Assembly: GCA_905214225.1 (NCBI GenBank)
Contig: CAJMLL010000024.1
Span: 1-34,656 of the forward strand
DNA length: 34,656 nt
Direction of reading: 5' to 3'
Source of the DNA: an uncultured bacterium
Lineage (GTDB): Bacteria > Bacillota > Clostridia > Peptostreptococcales > Anaerovoracaceae
The notes under the pieces were generated by a model. It was not told where the DNA came from and searched no databases. It saw only the letters and a list, made by a program, of their open reading frames with translations. Shown here piece by piece: positions 8,086 to 16,480 of this stretch; the first letter of the stretch is position 1; each line of letters starts with the position of its first letter. The position numbers were made by a program, and so were the translations under genes.

Positions 8086-9393
8086 CTATCGGACATCCCT
8101 TCCGCAGATCGTGCTTCCCGCCGTCCATCCGGTGGACCAGGCAATCTGCAGATTGTATCCGCCCGTTTCCGCGTCCAGGTCCAGAAGCTCGCCGGCAAAC
8201 TTCAGCCCGGCGCATTTCTTCGACGCCATCGTCTTCTGGTCGATCTCCTGTGTCCGGATTCCGCCCTGCGTAATCACGGCATCCCGGAAACCCTGGCTTC
8301 CGGTAATTGTCAGCTCCAGATTATGAAGATTCTCAAGCAGCCGCTTCCGCTCCTTTTTCTTCAGCATCCCGGCCTCTTCATCCGGACCGATCCCGCTCTT
8401 CTCCAGCAGATCCCTTACTGCTGCCTGCGGAATCCCGGTGAACTTCACGTTCTTCATCCTCCGGTGGGGCTGTTTCTTCTGCTCTTCCTGCAGAAAATTA
8501 TCCGTCTCTTCCCGGCTCTCCTCCGGCAGCAGGTCCAGAATCAGGCGCGCGCCCTCCGGGCTTTTTCCCTTCAGCGCGGACAAAAAATGACTGGACAAGT
8601 TCAGAACGGCGGGGCCGCTCAGACCGTAATGCGTCACCATGACCGGGCCTTTCCCCTCGGCCAGTTTCTTTTTGCCGCTTCTTACCTGAAGGCGGACATC
8701 CGGAAAGCTGACCCCCTGAAGGCCGCTCAGATCTTCCTGAAGAATCAGGGGAACCAGCGCCGGGCGGCAGGGCGTAATCCTGTGTCCGCAGGAGCTGGCC
8801 ATGCGGCAGCCGTCGCCATCCGAACCAAGGGCCGGTGCGGCCAGACCGCCGGTCGTTACGATCACCCAGTCCGCATAATATTCTTTTCCGGATTCTGTTC
8901 TCACCCCGCTGCAGCGCAGCCTTACAGAGTTCTTTCCAGTCTGCTCTTCCGGCTGCTTTTCTTCCAGCAGCAATTCTTCCGCCCGGCAGGAGCAGCGGAT
9001 ATCCACGGAATACCTCTTCAGGAGGGTAATCAGCGCGTCCCGGACGTCTTCCGCGCGGCCGGATGCCGGAAAAATCCTTCCGTCGTCTTCTTCTCTGGTT
9101 TTCAGGCCCGCGCTTCCAAGAAGCTCCAGCAGGTCCTGATTCGAAAATGTCTGAAAGGCAGAATACAGGAATCTCGGATTCGAGATCACGTGTCCGCGGA
9201 TCTCCTCCATGTCCCGGCTGTTGGTCAGGTTGCAGCGCCCGTTTCCCGTAATCAGAAGCTTTTTCCCGAGAACAGGATTTCTCTCCAGAAGCAAAACACG
9301 GCAGCCGGCCCGGCCGGCGGCAATTGCCGCCGTCATGCCTGCCGGGCCGCCGCCCACAACAATTACGGATGGTTTTTCTTTAATATTCTTCAT
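8086..9393 (-). CDS. FAD-dependent oxidoreductase of the HI0933/YhiN (BaiN-like) family
   Basis: The 435-residue flavoprotein has an N-terminal dinucleotide fold ([19 protein letters not shown], residues 11-29), followed by [16 protein letters not shown], the hallmark of the HI0933 family. A conserved [16 protein letters not shown] and a C-terminal [17 protein letters not shown] also fit. Members include BaiN, proposed for bile-acid dehydroxylation, but most have no proven substrate. Its start overlaps the 3' end of pheA by 14 nt, so it is probably translationally coupled and transcribed with the aromatic operon. That context does not establish a role in aromatic metabolism. No terminator is visible after it. 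Confidence 0.85.
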   Translation of the reverse strand: MKNIKEKPSVIVVGGGPAGMTAAIAAGRAGCRVLLLERNPVLGKKLLITGNGRCNLTNSRDMEEIRGHVISNPRFLYSAFQTFSNQDLLELLGSAGLKTREEDDGRIFPASGRAEDVRDALITLLKRYSVDIRCSCRAEELLLEEKQPEEQTGKNSVRLRCSGVRTESGKEYYADWVIVTTGGLAAPALGSDGDGCRMASSCGHRITPCRPALVPLILQEDLSGLQGVSFPDVRLQVRSGKKKLAEGKGPVMVTHYGLSGPAVLNLSSHFLSALKGKSPEGARLILDLLPEESREETDNFLQEEQKKQPHRRMKNVKFTGIPQAAVRDLLEKSGIGPDEEAGMLKKKERKRLLENLHNLELTITGSQGFRDAVITQGGIRTQEIDQKTMASKKCAGLKFAGELLDLDAETGGYNLQIAWSTGWTAGSTICGRDVR

Positions 9394-10519
9394 AGCTTCC
9401 CAGATATCTGAACTCCAGACTCATTTCCTGCAGCTGGTTGATCATTTGTGCGAACTCTTCCGAGTACACGGATTCCTCGATATCGAAATAGAACATGAAC
9501 TCGAATTCTCTGCTCGGAAGCGGACGGCTCTCCAGCTTCAGCAGGTTGATGCCCATGGCGTTGAATCTTGCCATGACCTGATAGAGGGAGCCCGGCTCAT
9601 GTTTCAGGACGATCATGATGCTGGTTCTGTCTGCGCCCGGATAGATCTCAAGATCCTTGGCGATGCAGATGAAGCGTGTGTAGTTATTGTCTCTGTCCTG
9701 AATGGATTCTTCCAGGCACTCCAGTCCGTAAAGCTCACCGTTTTCCACAGAGCCGATTGCAGCCGCGTCCTTCCTCCCGGACTCAGCAACCATTTTGGCT
9801 GCCTGCGCGGTGTTCTCGCAGACGTGGAGGGTTGCCATCGGGAAATGCTTCAGATAGTCCTCGCACTGGGAAAGAGCCTGTTCATGGGAATAAATATCTT
9901 TGATCTCTTCCTTATTGGTTCCCGGGTTGACCAGAAGGCAGTGGTCAATTCTGATTCTCATGCTTCTTACGATATGGAAATGGTATTCCTGCATGAGGTC
10001 GTAAACCTGGTTGACAGATCCTGCCGTGCTGTTTTCAATCGGAAGAACGCCGTAGTGGCAGAGACCTGAATCGATGGCCGCGAATACGCCTCGGAAATTC
10101 TTCATGTACATGATCACCGGCATCTTGAACATCTTATCGCAGGCCTGCTGGGAATACGCACCCTGCACGCCCTGGCAGGCAACGGCCGGTGCATCCGGGA
10201 ATTTCTTCGGTGTATTGTTAATCGCGCCCATGATCTGCTCAACCAGCGGGGACGGCTTATCAAGGGTCCTGACCTGGTGGTCTCTGCTCATCTCCATAAT
10301 GGAAGAGAAGAGAAGACGGTTGTAGTAAGCCAGATCCGGAGAGGAAATCTCCTGAATATGATCCAGAAGTGTGCGTTCTCTTATCGGGTCCAGAATTCTT
10401 ACACCCTTTTCCTCCTTGTATTCGGCGATTTTTTCCGAAATACGCATTCTCTCTTCGATTTTCTCTACCAGTTCACGGTCAATAGCATCAATCTGCTTTC
10501 TATAGTCCTGAATATCCAT
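9380..10519 (-). CDS. pheA: Bifunctional chorismate mutase / prephenate dehydratase
   Basis: The 379-residue enzyme converts chorismate to prephenate and then phenylpyruvate, committing carbon to phenylalanine. The N-terminal 85 residues are an AroQ-type mutase helix bundle ([19 protein letters not shown]). Residues about 105-285 are the dehydratase, with [11 protein letters not shown] at its start and the conserved NNYTRF. The C-terminal ACT domain (about 295-375) contains KLESRPL, the phenylalanine-binding ESRP motif, so end-product inhibition is expected. The ribosome site AGGAG is five bases before ATG. It follows aroC by 15 nt. Confidence 0.95.
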   Translation of the reverse strand: MDIQDYRKQIDAIDRELVEKIEERMRISEKIAEYKEEKGVRILDPIRERTLLDHIQEISSPDLAYYNRLLFSSIMEMSRDHQVRTLDKPSPLVEQIMGAINNTPKKFPDAPAVACQGVQGAYSQQACDKMFKMPVIMYMKNFRGVFAAIDSGLCHYGVLPIENSTAGSVNQVYDLMQEYHFHIVRSMRIRIDHCLLVNPGTNKEEIKDIYSHEQALSQCEDYLKHFPMATLHVCENTAQAAKMVAESGRKDAAAIGSVENGELYGLECLEESIQDRDNNYTRFICIAKDLEIYPGADRTSIMIVLKHEPGSLYQVMARFNAMGINLLKLESRPLPSREFEFMFYFDIEESVYSEEFAQMINQLQEMSLEFRYLGSYEEY

Positions 10520-10534
10520 TCTGTCTCCTGTCCT

Positions 10535-11536
10535 TTAAATTAAGTCTGCCGGATTCATTAAATTGATCAGAGCCAGCGCAGCGGCAGACTCGACACAAGG
10601 AAGGGCTCTCGGCACAATGCACGGGTCGTGGCGCCCTTTGATTTCCAGCACCGCATCTTTTCCCGTGGACCAGCTGATGCTGTCCTGCGGCTTTGCGATG
10701 GACGGTGTCGGCTTGAATGCGCAGCGGAATACGATCTCCATTCCGTTCGTGATTCCGCCTAAGATTCCTCCACTGTTATTGGAACGGGTACGGATTTTTC
10801 CGTCCTCATCCATGTAAAACGGGTCGTTGTTCTGACTGCCTCTCATTCCGGCTGCAGAGAATCCCGCGCCGAATTCAATTCCTTTTACCGCCGGAATCGC
10901 GAACACGGTCTGCGCAATGGTATTTTCCACACCATCGAACATCGGATCTCCGATTCCCGCCGGCACGCCGGTTACTCTGCATTCTACAATACCTCCGACC
11001 GAATCCAGATCCTCTCTGGCCCGGTCAATTTCTGCGTACGGATCCTCACTGTTTCCGCCGATCTCCACAATCCGCGCGTCGATTTCTATCCCTTTCCGCT
11101 GCAGAATCTGCTTGAAAATTCCTCCCGCAACGCACAGCGGCGCCGTCAGACGTCCGGAGAAGTGACCTCCTCCACGAACATCCTCAAAGCCTCTGTATTT
11201 AATGTGGGCGGTCAGATCTGCGTGACCAGGACGCGGAATATCCCGGATATTATTGTAATCCTTAGACTTGGTATTGGTGTTACGGATCAGCGCTGTAAGC
11301 GGCGCTCCACAGGTGATATCCTCCACCAGTCCGCTGATAAATTCCGGACGGTCCGCTTCCTTTCTCGGGGTAGAATACCGGCTCTGTCCCGGAGCCCGAC
11401 GGTTCATAAATCGCTGAAGCTCCGCCATGTCGATCCTTATCCCGGCCGGCAGTCCGTCAATCGTGACGCCGATCGCCTCCGAATGCGACTGACCGAAGAT
11501 TGAGATCCTCACCCATTTTCCATATGATGAAGACAT
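10535..11536 (-). CDS. aroC: Chorismate synthase
   Basis: It makes chorismate from 5-enolpyruvylshikimate-3-phosphate using reduced FMN. The protein opens with GKWVRISIFGQSHSEAIG, and the family motifs RPGHAD, GGGHFSGR and RSNNSGGILGGITNG are all present. The length of 333 is a little short of the usual 350-390. Its stop lies 15 nt before pheA, and aroA ends 79 nt upstream. A flavin reductase is not seen; the FAD protein two genes downstream is not an obvious candidate. Confidence 0.95.
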   Translation of the reverse strand: MSSSYGKWVRISIFGQSHSEAIGVTIDGLPAGIRIDMAELQRFMNRRAPGQSRYSTPRKEADRPEFISGLVEDITCGAPLTALIRNTNTKSKDYNNIRDIPRPGHADLTAHIKYRGFEDVRGGGHFSGRLTAPLCVAGGIFKQILQRKGIEIDARIVEIGGNSEDPYAEIDRAREDLDSVGGIVECRVTGVPAGIGDPMFDGVENTIAQTVFAIPAVKGIEFGAGFSAAGMRGSQNNDPFYMDEDGKIRTRSNNSGGILGGITNGMEIVFRCAFKPTPSIAKPQDSISWSTGKDAVLEIKGRHDPCIVPRALPCVESAAALALINLMNPADLI

Positions 11537-11615
11537 AGGATTGATTTCCTTTCTTTTTCTCTGTTATTTTCTGCTCCTCCGGACAAAATCCACCCGGCAA
11601 GAGCTTTCCTTTCTA

Positions 11616-12833
11616 CTATTTTCTGATGACCTTTCCGTCCAGTCCCGCCTTTTTCATTTCCTCAAAGAAGGTCGGATAGGACTTGGATGCCGCCTCGGAT
11701 CCAAGAATGGTCACCGGATTCTGGCAGGCCGTCGAAGCTGCGGCTGCCATCATGACGATGCGGTGGTCATGAAAACCGTCTGCCTCGCCGCCGGTCAGTT
11801 TTTGTCCTCCGCTGCCGTGGATCACAAGGCCGTCCGGCTTTTCTTCAATATCTGCACCCAGTCCGTTCAGTACAGCGGACACAGCCGTCAGGCGGTCGCT
11901 TTCCTTCATCCGCAGACGCTCTGCGTGGGAAATCACCGTGGTTCCCTCTGCCAGACAGGCCGTCAGCGCCAGCTCCGGAACAATGTCCGGGATGTTTCCG
12001 GCATCGATTTCCATGCCCTGCAGCTTCCCGCACGACGGACGGACGGTCACGGTATCTCCCTGCATCTGCGCGTCGGCTCCGAACTTCTGAAGCAGCGCCA
12101 GCATCGCAGAATCCCCCTGGGCGGTGCCGCTCTGGAGGCCGTGCACGGAAACCGGCTCTTCACCGATCGCTCCCATGGTCATCCAGAAGGCTGCATTGGA
12201 CCAGTCGCCTTCTACTTTATAGATGTCAGGACCAGAATAGGTCTGTTTTCCCGGAATTTCAATCCGGCTGCCGGAATCCTTAAACTGAATTCCGAAACGC
12301 TGAAGTGTCCGTTCCGTCATCTTTACGTATCCGGCAGACTGAAGACCGCCCGGGATTTCAATGACGCTGTCTTCCTCCAGAAGAGGAAGGGCGAATAATA
12401 AGCCGCTGATGTACTGGGAGGACACATTTCCCGGAATGGTGAGGGTTCCCGGGGTCAGCTGTCCCTCAATCTCAAAAGGCACAGTTCCCGGTGCGCTCAG
12501 CCTGCAGCCGTGTTTTTCCAGCTCTTCATAGAGAGGAGAAAGGGGCCGCTGCGGAAGTCTTCCCTCCGGATAGAATTTTCCGTGCACGCCCAGAGCCGCT
12601 GTAACCGGAAGCAGAAAGCGGAGTGTCGAACCGCTTTCGCGGCAGTGCAGCTCTGCCTCTCCGCCCCGTCCGGCGTTCTTCAGAGCCTCCATGCAGGAAA
12701 CGGTTGCGGAAATATCATCGGACCCGCCTTCAAGAGACACCCGGCAGGGATGGCCGGCCATCCCGGAAAGACAGGCGCAGATCCACGCCCGGTGCGCATC
12801 CGATTTGCTTGCTGTAATGGTAATTTCTTTCAT
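11616..12833 (-). CDS. aroA: 3-phosphoshikimate 1-carboxyvinyltransferase (EPSP synthase)
   Basis: The 405-residue enzyme joins phosphoenolpyruvate to shikimate-3-phosphate. Visible family motifs are TASKSDAHRA at the N-terminus (substrate-binding SKS...R), ESGSTLRF, SQYISGLLFALPLL, the catalytic DIVPELAL, RLRMKESDRL and DGFHDHRI. It begins 5 nt after the aroB stop, so the two are likely translationally coupled. Confidence 0.95.
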   Translation of the reverse strand: MKEITITASKSDAHRAWICACLSGMAGHPCRVSLEGGSDDISATVSCMEALKNAGRGGEAELHCRESGSTLRFLLPVTAALGVHGKFYPEGRLPQRPLSPLYEELEKHGCRLSAPGTVPFEIEGQLTPGTLTIPGNVSSQYISGLLFALPLLEEDSVIEIPGGLQSAGYVKMTERTLQRFGIQFKDSGSRIEIPGKQTYSGPDIYKVEGDWSNAAFWMTMGAIGEEPVSVHGLQSGTAQGDSAMLALLQKFGADAQMQGDTVTVRPSCGKLQGMEIDAGNIPDIVPELALTACLAEGTTVISHAERLRMKESDRLTAVSAVLNGLGADIEEKPDGLVIHGSGGQKLTGGEADGFHDHRIVMMAAAASTACQNPVTILGSEAASKSYPTFFEEMKKAGLDGKVIRK

Positions 12834-12838
12834 TTCCC

Positions 12839-13873
12839 TTACTCCGCTCCATTTCCTTCCCGGTCGACAGCCGGCCGGCCGATCTCAAGCAGTTCCTTCA
12901 GATCTTCCACCGGAACCGTCTTGCGGACACACTTGCCGATACGCTTTGGAATCACCAGATCGATCGAGTTTTTCTCCCGCTTCTTGTCTGAACACATAAT
13001 ATCATATAAAGAATCGTTATCGTAAGGAACGGAAAGATCAAATCCGTATTCTTTCAACATGGCATGAAGCTCATCGAAAACAGACTGCTCACACCAGCCC
13101 TTTTTCACAGCAATGGCGGTGATGTAATTCATGCCTTTAGCTACGGAAAGACCGTGGCTGAAGCGGAAATCACTGCATTTCTCAATTGCATGGCCGATGG
13201 TGTGACCGAAATTCAGAAGATGGCGGACACCGTAGTCGAATTCATCTTCCTCAACGAACTTCTTCTTGATGGAGACACAGGTCTCTACGATGTTTTCCAG
13301 ATTCTTCCACGATGCTTCCACATCCTTCAGCTCGGCAAACAATTTTTCATCGGCGATCATGCCGTACTTGATGACTTCTGCCATGCCATCCAGCAGAACG
13401 CTCTTCGGCAGTGAGTTCAGAAGCTCCGCGTCCTGCAGAACCAGTTCCGGCTGATGGAAGGCTCCGGCAAGGTTTTTCCCCTCCGGAAGGTTGATGGCGG
13501 TCTTCCCCCCGACCGAGGAATCTACAGCCGCAAGAAGAGTGGTCGGGACCTGAATCACGCGGATGCCGCGGAGATAGGTGGCTGCGGTAAATCCGGCCAG
13601 ATCGCCGACCATTCCGCCGCCCAGTGCCACGACACCGTCAGAGCGCGTCAGCGGAATCTCTGCCAGCTTATTCAGCATCTCCAGGTAAACCCTTCCGCTC
13701 TTCGACTCTTCTCCTGCAGGAACAGTAAATGTGTATACCTGAAATCCCGCTTCCTTCAGCGATTTGGTGCAGTCCAGCAGGTATCGCGGCCCCACGTTTT
13801 CATCCGTGATCACCGCCAGTTTCCCGCCGTCCTGAATCTTTTTCACACGACTGCCGATTTCCTCCAGTTTCAT
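12839..13873 (-). CDS. aroB: 3-dehydroquinate synthase
   Basis: The 344-residue NAD- and metal-dependent enzyme closes DAHP to 3-dehydroquinate, the second shikimate step. Motifs are GGGMVGDLAGF (nucleotide binding), RGIRVIQVPTTLLAAVDSSVG and GGKTAINLPEGKN. The metal ligand region is HLLNFGHTIGHAIE. It lies 45 nt after tyrA and 5 nt before aroA. The remaining pathway genes aroD, aroE and aroK are not in the window. Confidence 0.95.
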   Translation of the reverse strand: MKLEEIGSRVKKIQDGGKLAVITDENVGPRYLLDCTKSLKEAGFQVYTFTVPAGEESKSGRVYLEMLNKLAEIPLTRSDGVVALGGGMVGDLAGFTAATYLRGIRVIQVPTTLLAAVDSSVGGKTAINLPEGKNLAGAFHQPELVLQDAELLNSLPKSVLLDGMAEVIKYGMIADEKLFAELKDVEASWKNLENIVETCVSIKKKFVEEDEFDYGVRHLLNFGHTIGHAIEKCSDFRFSHGLSVAKGMNYITAIAVKKGWCEQSVFDELHAMLKEYGFDLSVPYDNDSLYDIMCSDKKREKNSIDLVIPKRIGKCVRKTVPVEDLKELLEIGRPAVDREGNGAE

Positions 13874-13918
13874 TTTCTGCTCCCTTCCGTTCTCCGCTTT
13901 TTCTTCTGTTATTATGAA

Positions 13919-14776
13919 CTACTGCGCATTGGCTGCGAGAATTTCCTTTTCTTCTCTTCCTTCTGCCAGAAGATCGGTAAGCTCATCGCGGTCGTTGTTT
14001 TCCAGCGCTTCCTTATATTTCTGCAGTTCCCCGATCAAAAGGTTCAGCTTGTCAAGGAGGTTATCCCTGTTCTCCAGGAAGAGGTCCGCCCAGACATGCT
14101 CATTCAGGAAGGCGACTCTGGTCATATCCCGGAAGCTGCCTCCGGCAACCTCTGCCTCTTCACGGATTCCGTCATCACACTTGACGAAGGAGCTGGAAAC
14201 CAGGTGAGACAGCTGGGAAGTAAAGGCGATGACCTCATCATGCTCATCCGGAGTCATGACAGAGAATCTGCTGAATCCCGCTTTTCTGAGGACATCCTTG
14301 ACTTCTCCCATCAGATCCAGATTGTTTCTGTCCCGGTCGCTCGGGATGACTGCACAGACCGCACCTTCAAACATATCCTCTTCACTGTTCTTGAATCCCC
14401 AGTTTTCGCGTCCTGCCATCGGGTGGGTGCTGACAAAGGTGATTCCTGCTGTCTTTTCCAGCTCGAATCCAATCTTGCAGATACTGCGCTTGACGCCGCA
14501 GCAGTCCATGATAACCGGCTGCTTTTCACGCTTTCCGATCTTTTCTGCGTGATCCTTCAGCCAGTCTTCCGCCGCTTTCGGTGGAATGGCCAGGAAGATG
14601 TAATCACATTCATTGACGTTATTCTCGTCCAGAACCTCATCACAGCTTCCCTGCATCTGAACGAACTGAAGCGTCAGCGGCTGTACATCATAGCCGTAGA
14701 CCTCAGCTCCGGATGCCTTCAATGCTCTTGCCAGAGATCCTCCGATCAGCCCAAGTCCTACGATTCCAACCTTCAT
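13919..14776 (-). CDS. tyrA: Prephenate dehydrogenase
   Basis: The 285-residue enzyme oxidatively decarboxylates prephenate to 4-hydroxyphenylpyruvate for tyrosine. The NAD-binding GLGLIGGSLARALK starts at residue 6, and STHPMAGRENWG holds the catalytic histidine. The C-terminal dimerisation half is helical, with no ACT domain, so feedback inhibition through an ACT domain is not expected. An AAAGGAG site precedes ATG. A 136-nt spacer with several hairpins separates it from the DAHP synthase gene. Confidence 0.93.
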   Translation of the reverse strand: MKVGIVGLGLIGGSLARALKASGAEVYGYDVQPLTLQFVQMQGSCDEVLDENNVNECDYIFLAIPPKAAEDWLKDHAEKIGKREKQPVIMDCCGVKRSICKIGFELEKTAGITFVSTHPMAGRENWGFKNSEEDMFEGAVCAVIPSDRDRNNLDLMGEVKDVLRKAGFSRFSVMTPDEHDEVIAFTSQLSHLVSSSFVKCDDGIREEAEVAGGSFRDMTRVAFLNEHVWADLFLENRDNLLDKLNLLIGELQKYKEALENNDRDELTDLLAEGREEKEILAANAQ

Positions 14777-14815
14777 TGTCTTACTCCTTTCCGATCAGAT
14801 GCTTCCTGATCCTCA

Positions 14816-14846
14816 CGCAGCCGGACCTTCCGGCCGCGCGTTTTTT
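14816..14846 (+). terminator. Intrinsic terminator on the antisense strand inside the aromatic operon
   Basis: Read on the plus strand, CGCAGCCGG (14816-14824) pairs with CCGGCCGCG (14830-14838) across a 5-nt loop, followed by CG and six T. The operon is read on the other strand, where the hairpin has no T-tract. It would stop antisense transcription but not the operon. The 14777-14912 spacer also has smaller hairpins on the minus strand (GATCAG/CTGATC and GCGGC/GCCGC). Confidence 0.55.
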
Positions 14847-14912
14847 CTTGCATGTTGTATTTTGTCCTGCGGCAGTGATGCGCCGCGAAAAATTACATCT
14901 ATATAGTAATAA

Positions 14913-15920
14913 TTAGTCTTCCAATGCTGCTGCACGGACACGTCTTACCGCGTTCATGGTGTCATCGAACATATCCGGGGTCTGGGACTGTGCGCCATCG
15001 CAGAGTGCCTTGGACGGATTATTGTGAACCTCGATCATGAGTCCGTCTGCTCCGCATGCTGCTGCGGCCAGAGCCATCGGCTTAACGAAGTTTCTGCGGC
15101 CCGTTGCATGGCTCGGGTCTACGACAACAGGAAGGTGGCTCTTCTCGTGAAGTGCGACAACCGCAGACAGGTCCAGGGTGTTTCTAGTGTAGGACTCAAA
15201 AGTGCGGATTCCTCTCTCGCAGAGGATGACCTTCTCATTTCCGCCTGCCATGATGTACTCCGCGCTCATCAGGAGCTCCTGCAGCGTATTGGCAAGTCCT
15301 CTCTTCAGCATGATCGGCTTGTCGAGCTTTCCGAGTGCCTTCAGCAGTTCGAAGTTCTGCATGTTTCTGGCACCAACCTGAATGATATCAACGTTCTCGA
15401 ACAGTGGAATGTGGTTTTCATTCATGATCTCGGAAACGATCGGAAGTCCGGTTGCTTCCTTGGCCTTTTCCAGCAGTTCCAGACCTTCTGCGCGCTTTCC
15501 CTGGAAGGAGTAAGGCGAAGTTCTCGGCTTGAAGGCACCGCCTCTGAGGAGGTTGGCACCTGCGGCCTTGACACGCTTCGCAACCTCGACGATCTGCTCT
15601 TCAGACTCTACGGAACACGGTCCTGCGATAACGGCGAAGTTGCCGCCGCCTATCTTGACTCCATTGACATCGATGACGGTGTCTTCCGGATGGAAGGCTC
15701 TGTTTGCCTTCTTATATGGTTCTGTAACACGCTTGACATCCTGAACGATATCGAGCATGGAGAGCATTTCTACATCGATTCTGCTGACGTCACCCACCAA
15801 TCCGATAATAGTCTGGTATGTGCCCTCAGAAACGTCTGCCTTGACACCCTGCTGCTCGAGCCATTCTACCAGCTGATTCTGCTGTTCCTTCGGTGTGTCG
15901 TGTTTCAGTACTACAATCAT
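14913..15920 (-). CDS. aroF: 3-deoxy-7-phosphoheptulonate (DAHP) synthase with N-terminal regulatory domain
   Basis: The first enzyme of the shikimate pathway condenses PEP and erythrose-4-phosphate. The protein is 335 residues from ATG 15920, which has GGAGG five bases upstream. A longer frame to 15998 is unlikely because the extra residues are unlike the family. Residues 1-75 form the ferredoxin-like regulatory domain ([13 protein letters not shown]) seen in Thermotoga-type enzymes inhibited by Tyr and Phe. The barrel carries [29 protein letters not shown] and [11 protein letters not shown]. It is the first structural gene after the Tyr/Phe leader peptide and attenuator. Confidence 0.94.
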   Translation of the reverse strand: MIVVLKHDTPKEQQNQLVEWLEQQGVKADVSEGTYQTIIGLVGDVSRIDVEMLSMLDIVQDVKRVTEPYKKANRAFHPEDTVIDVNGVKIGGGNFAVIAGPCSVESEEQIVEVAKRVKAAGANLLRGGAFKPRTSPYSFQGKRAEGLELLEKAKEATGLPIVSEIMNENHIPLFENVDIIQVGARNMQNFELLKALGKLDKPIMLKRGLANTLQELLMSAEYIMAGGNEKVILCERGIRTFESYTRNTLDLSAVVALHEKSHLPVVVDPSHATGRRNFVKPMALAAAACGADGLMIEVHNNPSKALCDGAQSQTPDMFDDTMNAVRRVRAAALED

Positions 15921-16019
15921 TTCATCCTCCCTGCGCTTTTGCGCACATCCTTCTTCTTTACTTCCTGCAGATTTCTGCGTAAGGCTTTTTGATTTCATCC
16001 GGCAGCCAGCCGCGTTCCT

Positions 16020-16052
16020 AAAAAAACAGCCCCGCAGACTTTGCTGCGAGGC
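16020..16052 (-). terminator. Attenuator terminator of the aromatic operon
   Basis: On the minus strand GCCTCGCAG (16052-16044) pairs over nine positions, one of them G-U, with CTGCGGGGC (16037-16029), followed by TG and seven T. It lies 38 nt after the leader-peptide stop and 100 nt before the DAHP synthase ATG. Its 5' arm can instead pair with leader bases 16117-16109 (nine pairs), which would break the terminator. Confidence 0.88.
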
Positions 16053-16089
16053 TTGATTTCAATCACTTCTGTGATGAGTTCATTCCGAT

Positions 16090-16185
16090 TTACGCCCGAT
16101 TGGCGATTGCAGCAAAACAGCTTCTTCTTTTGTTAAAGAAAAAGTAATAATAATAGTATTCTGCTGCAAACCAGAAGTTTCTCAT
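16090..16185 (-). CDS. Tyr/Phe leader peptide of the aromatic-amino-acid operon
   Basis: A 31-codon reading frame begins MRNFWFAAE and continues with five consecutive Tyr codons and three Phe codons (codons 10-17), then NKRRSCFAA, ending with TAA at 16092-16090. In all it has six Phe, five Tyr and one Trp. An AAAGGA lies 11 nt upstream of the ATG and a TATAAT -10 box about 29 nt upstream. Codons 6-8 contain TTGCAGCA, perfectly complementary to TGCTGCAA in codons 24-26. That second segment can also pair with the 5' arm of the terminator at 16052-16020. This is the full 1:2, 2:3, 3:4 layout of a pheL/trpL-type attenuator. Low charged Tyr or Phe tRNA would stall ribosomes on the codon run, mask segment 1 and permit antitermination. 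Confidence 0.88.
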   Translation of the reverse strand: MRNFWFAAEYYYYYFFFNKRRSCFAAIANRA

Positions 16186-16213
16186 CGTAAATGAATTCCT
16201 TTCCATTTCTGTC

Positions 16214-16219
16214 ATTATA
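16214..16219 (-). promoter_or_regulatory. -10 box of the aromatic operon promoter
   Basis: TATAAT on the minus strand lies 28 nt before the leader ATG. No convincing TTGACA-like -35 is found 16-19 nt upstream, so the promoter may need an activator or be another site. Confidence 0.45.
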
Positions 16220-16357
16220 CTAATGACTACTGTCACTATCTTGATGACATTGCTAGGTTAACACGTTTTTCCCGATTCGTCCAGTACCTTTTCACAAATT
16301 TTATATGTTTTTTTGTTTTTAATATACAAACTATCGAAAGATATGTTGTAAAATAAC

Positions 16358-16386
16358 TTGACAGAATCCTGATTCTGCGGTTCAAT
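16358..16386 (+). promoter_or_regulatory. Promoter of hisD
   Basis: A perfect TTGACA at 16358-16363, a 17-nt spacer and TTCAAT at 16381-16386 put a start site near 16393, about 88 nt before the hisD ATG. It is divergent from the aromatic operon leader. No leader peptide or attenuator is seen in the hisD leader. Confidence 0.6.
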
Positions 16387-16480
16387 AGTTTTATGTTATC
16401 ATGCGTTAAAGCGATAAAGCATTAAAGTGGACACAATCCGTCAGGATCGGACAAAAGAAATAAGCAAGAGGTGTACATAT

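Noticed and set aside
13454..14809. A 451-codon plus-strand frame opposite aroB and tyrA, and similar long antisense frames opposite metH, feoB and the aminopeptidase
   Set aside because: They are shadows of well-identified genes on the other strand, lack ribosome sites and match no family.
16087..16480. T-box leader for the aromatic operon or hisD
   Set aside because: No T-box sequence (TGGNACCGCG-like) was found on either strand; the leader-peptide attenuator explains the region instead.
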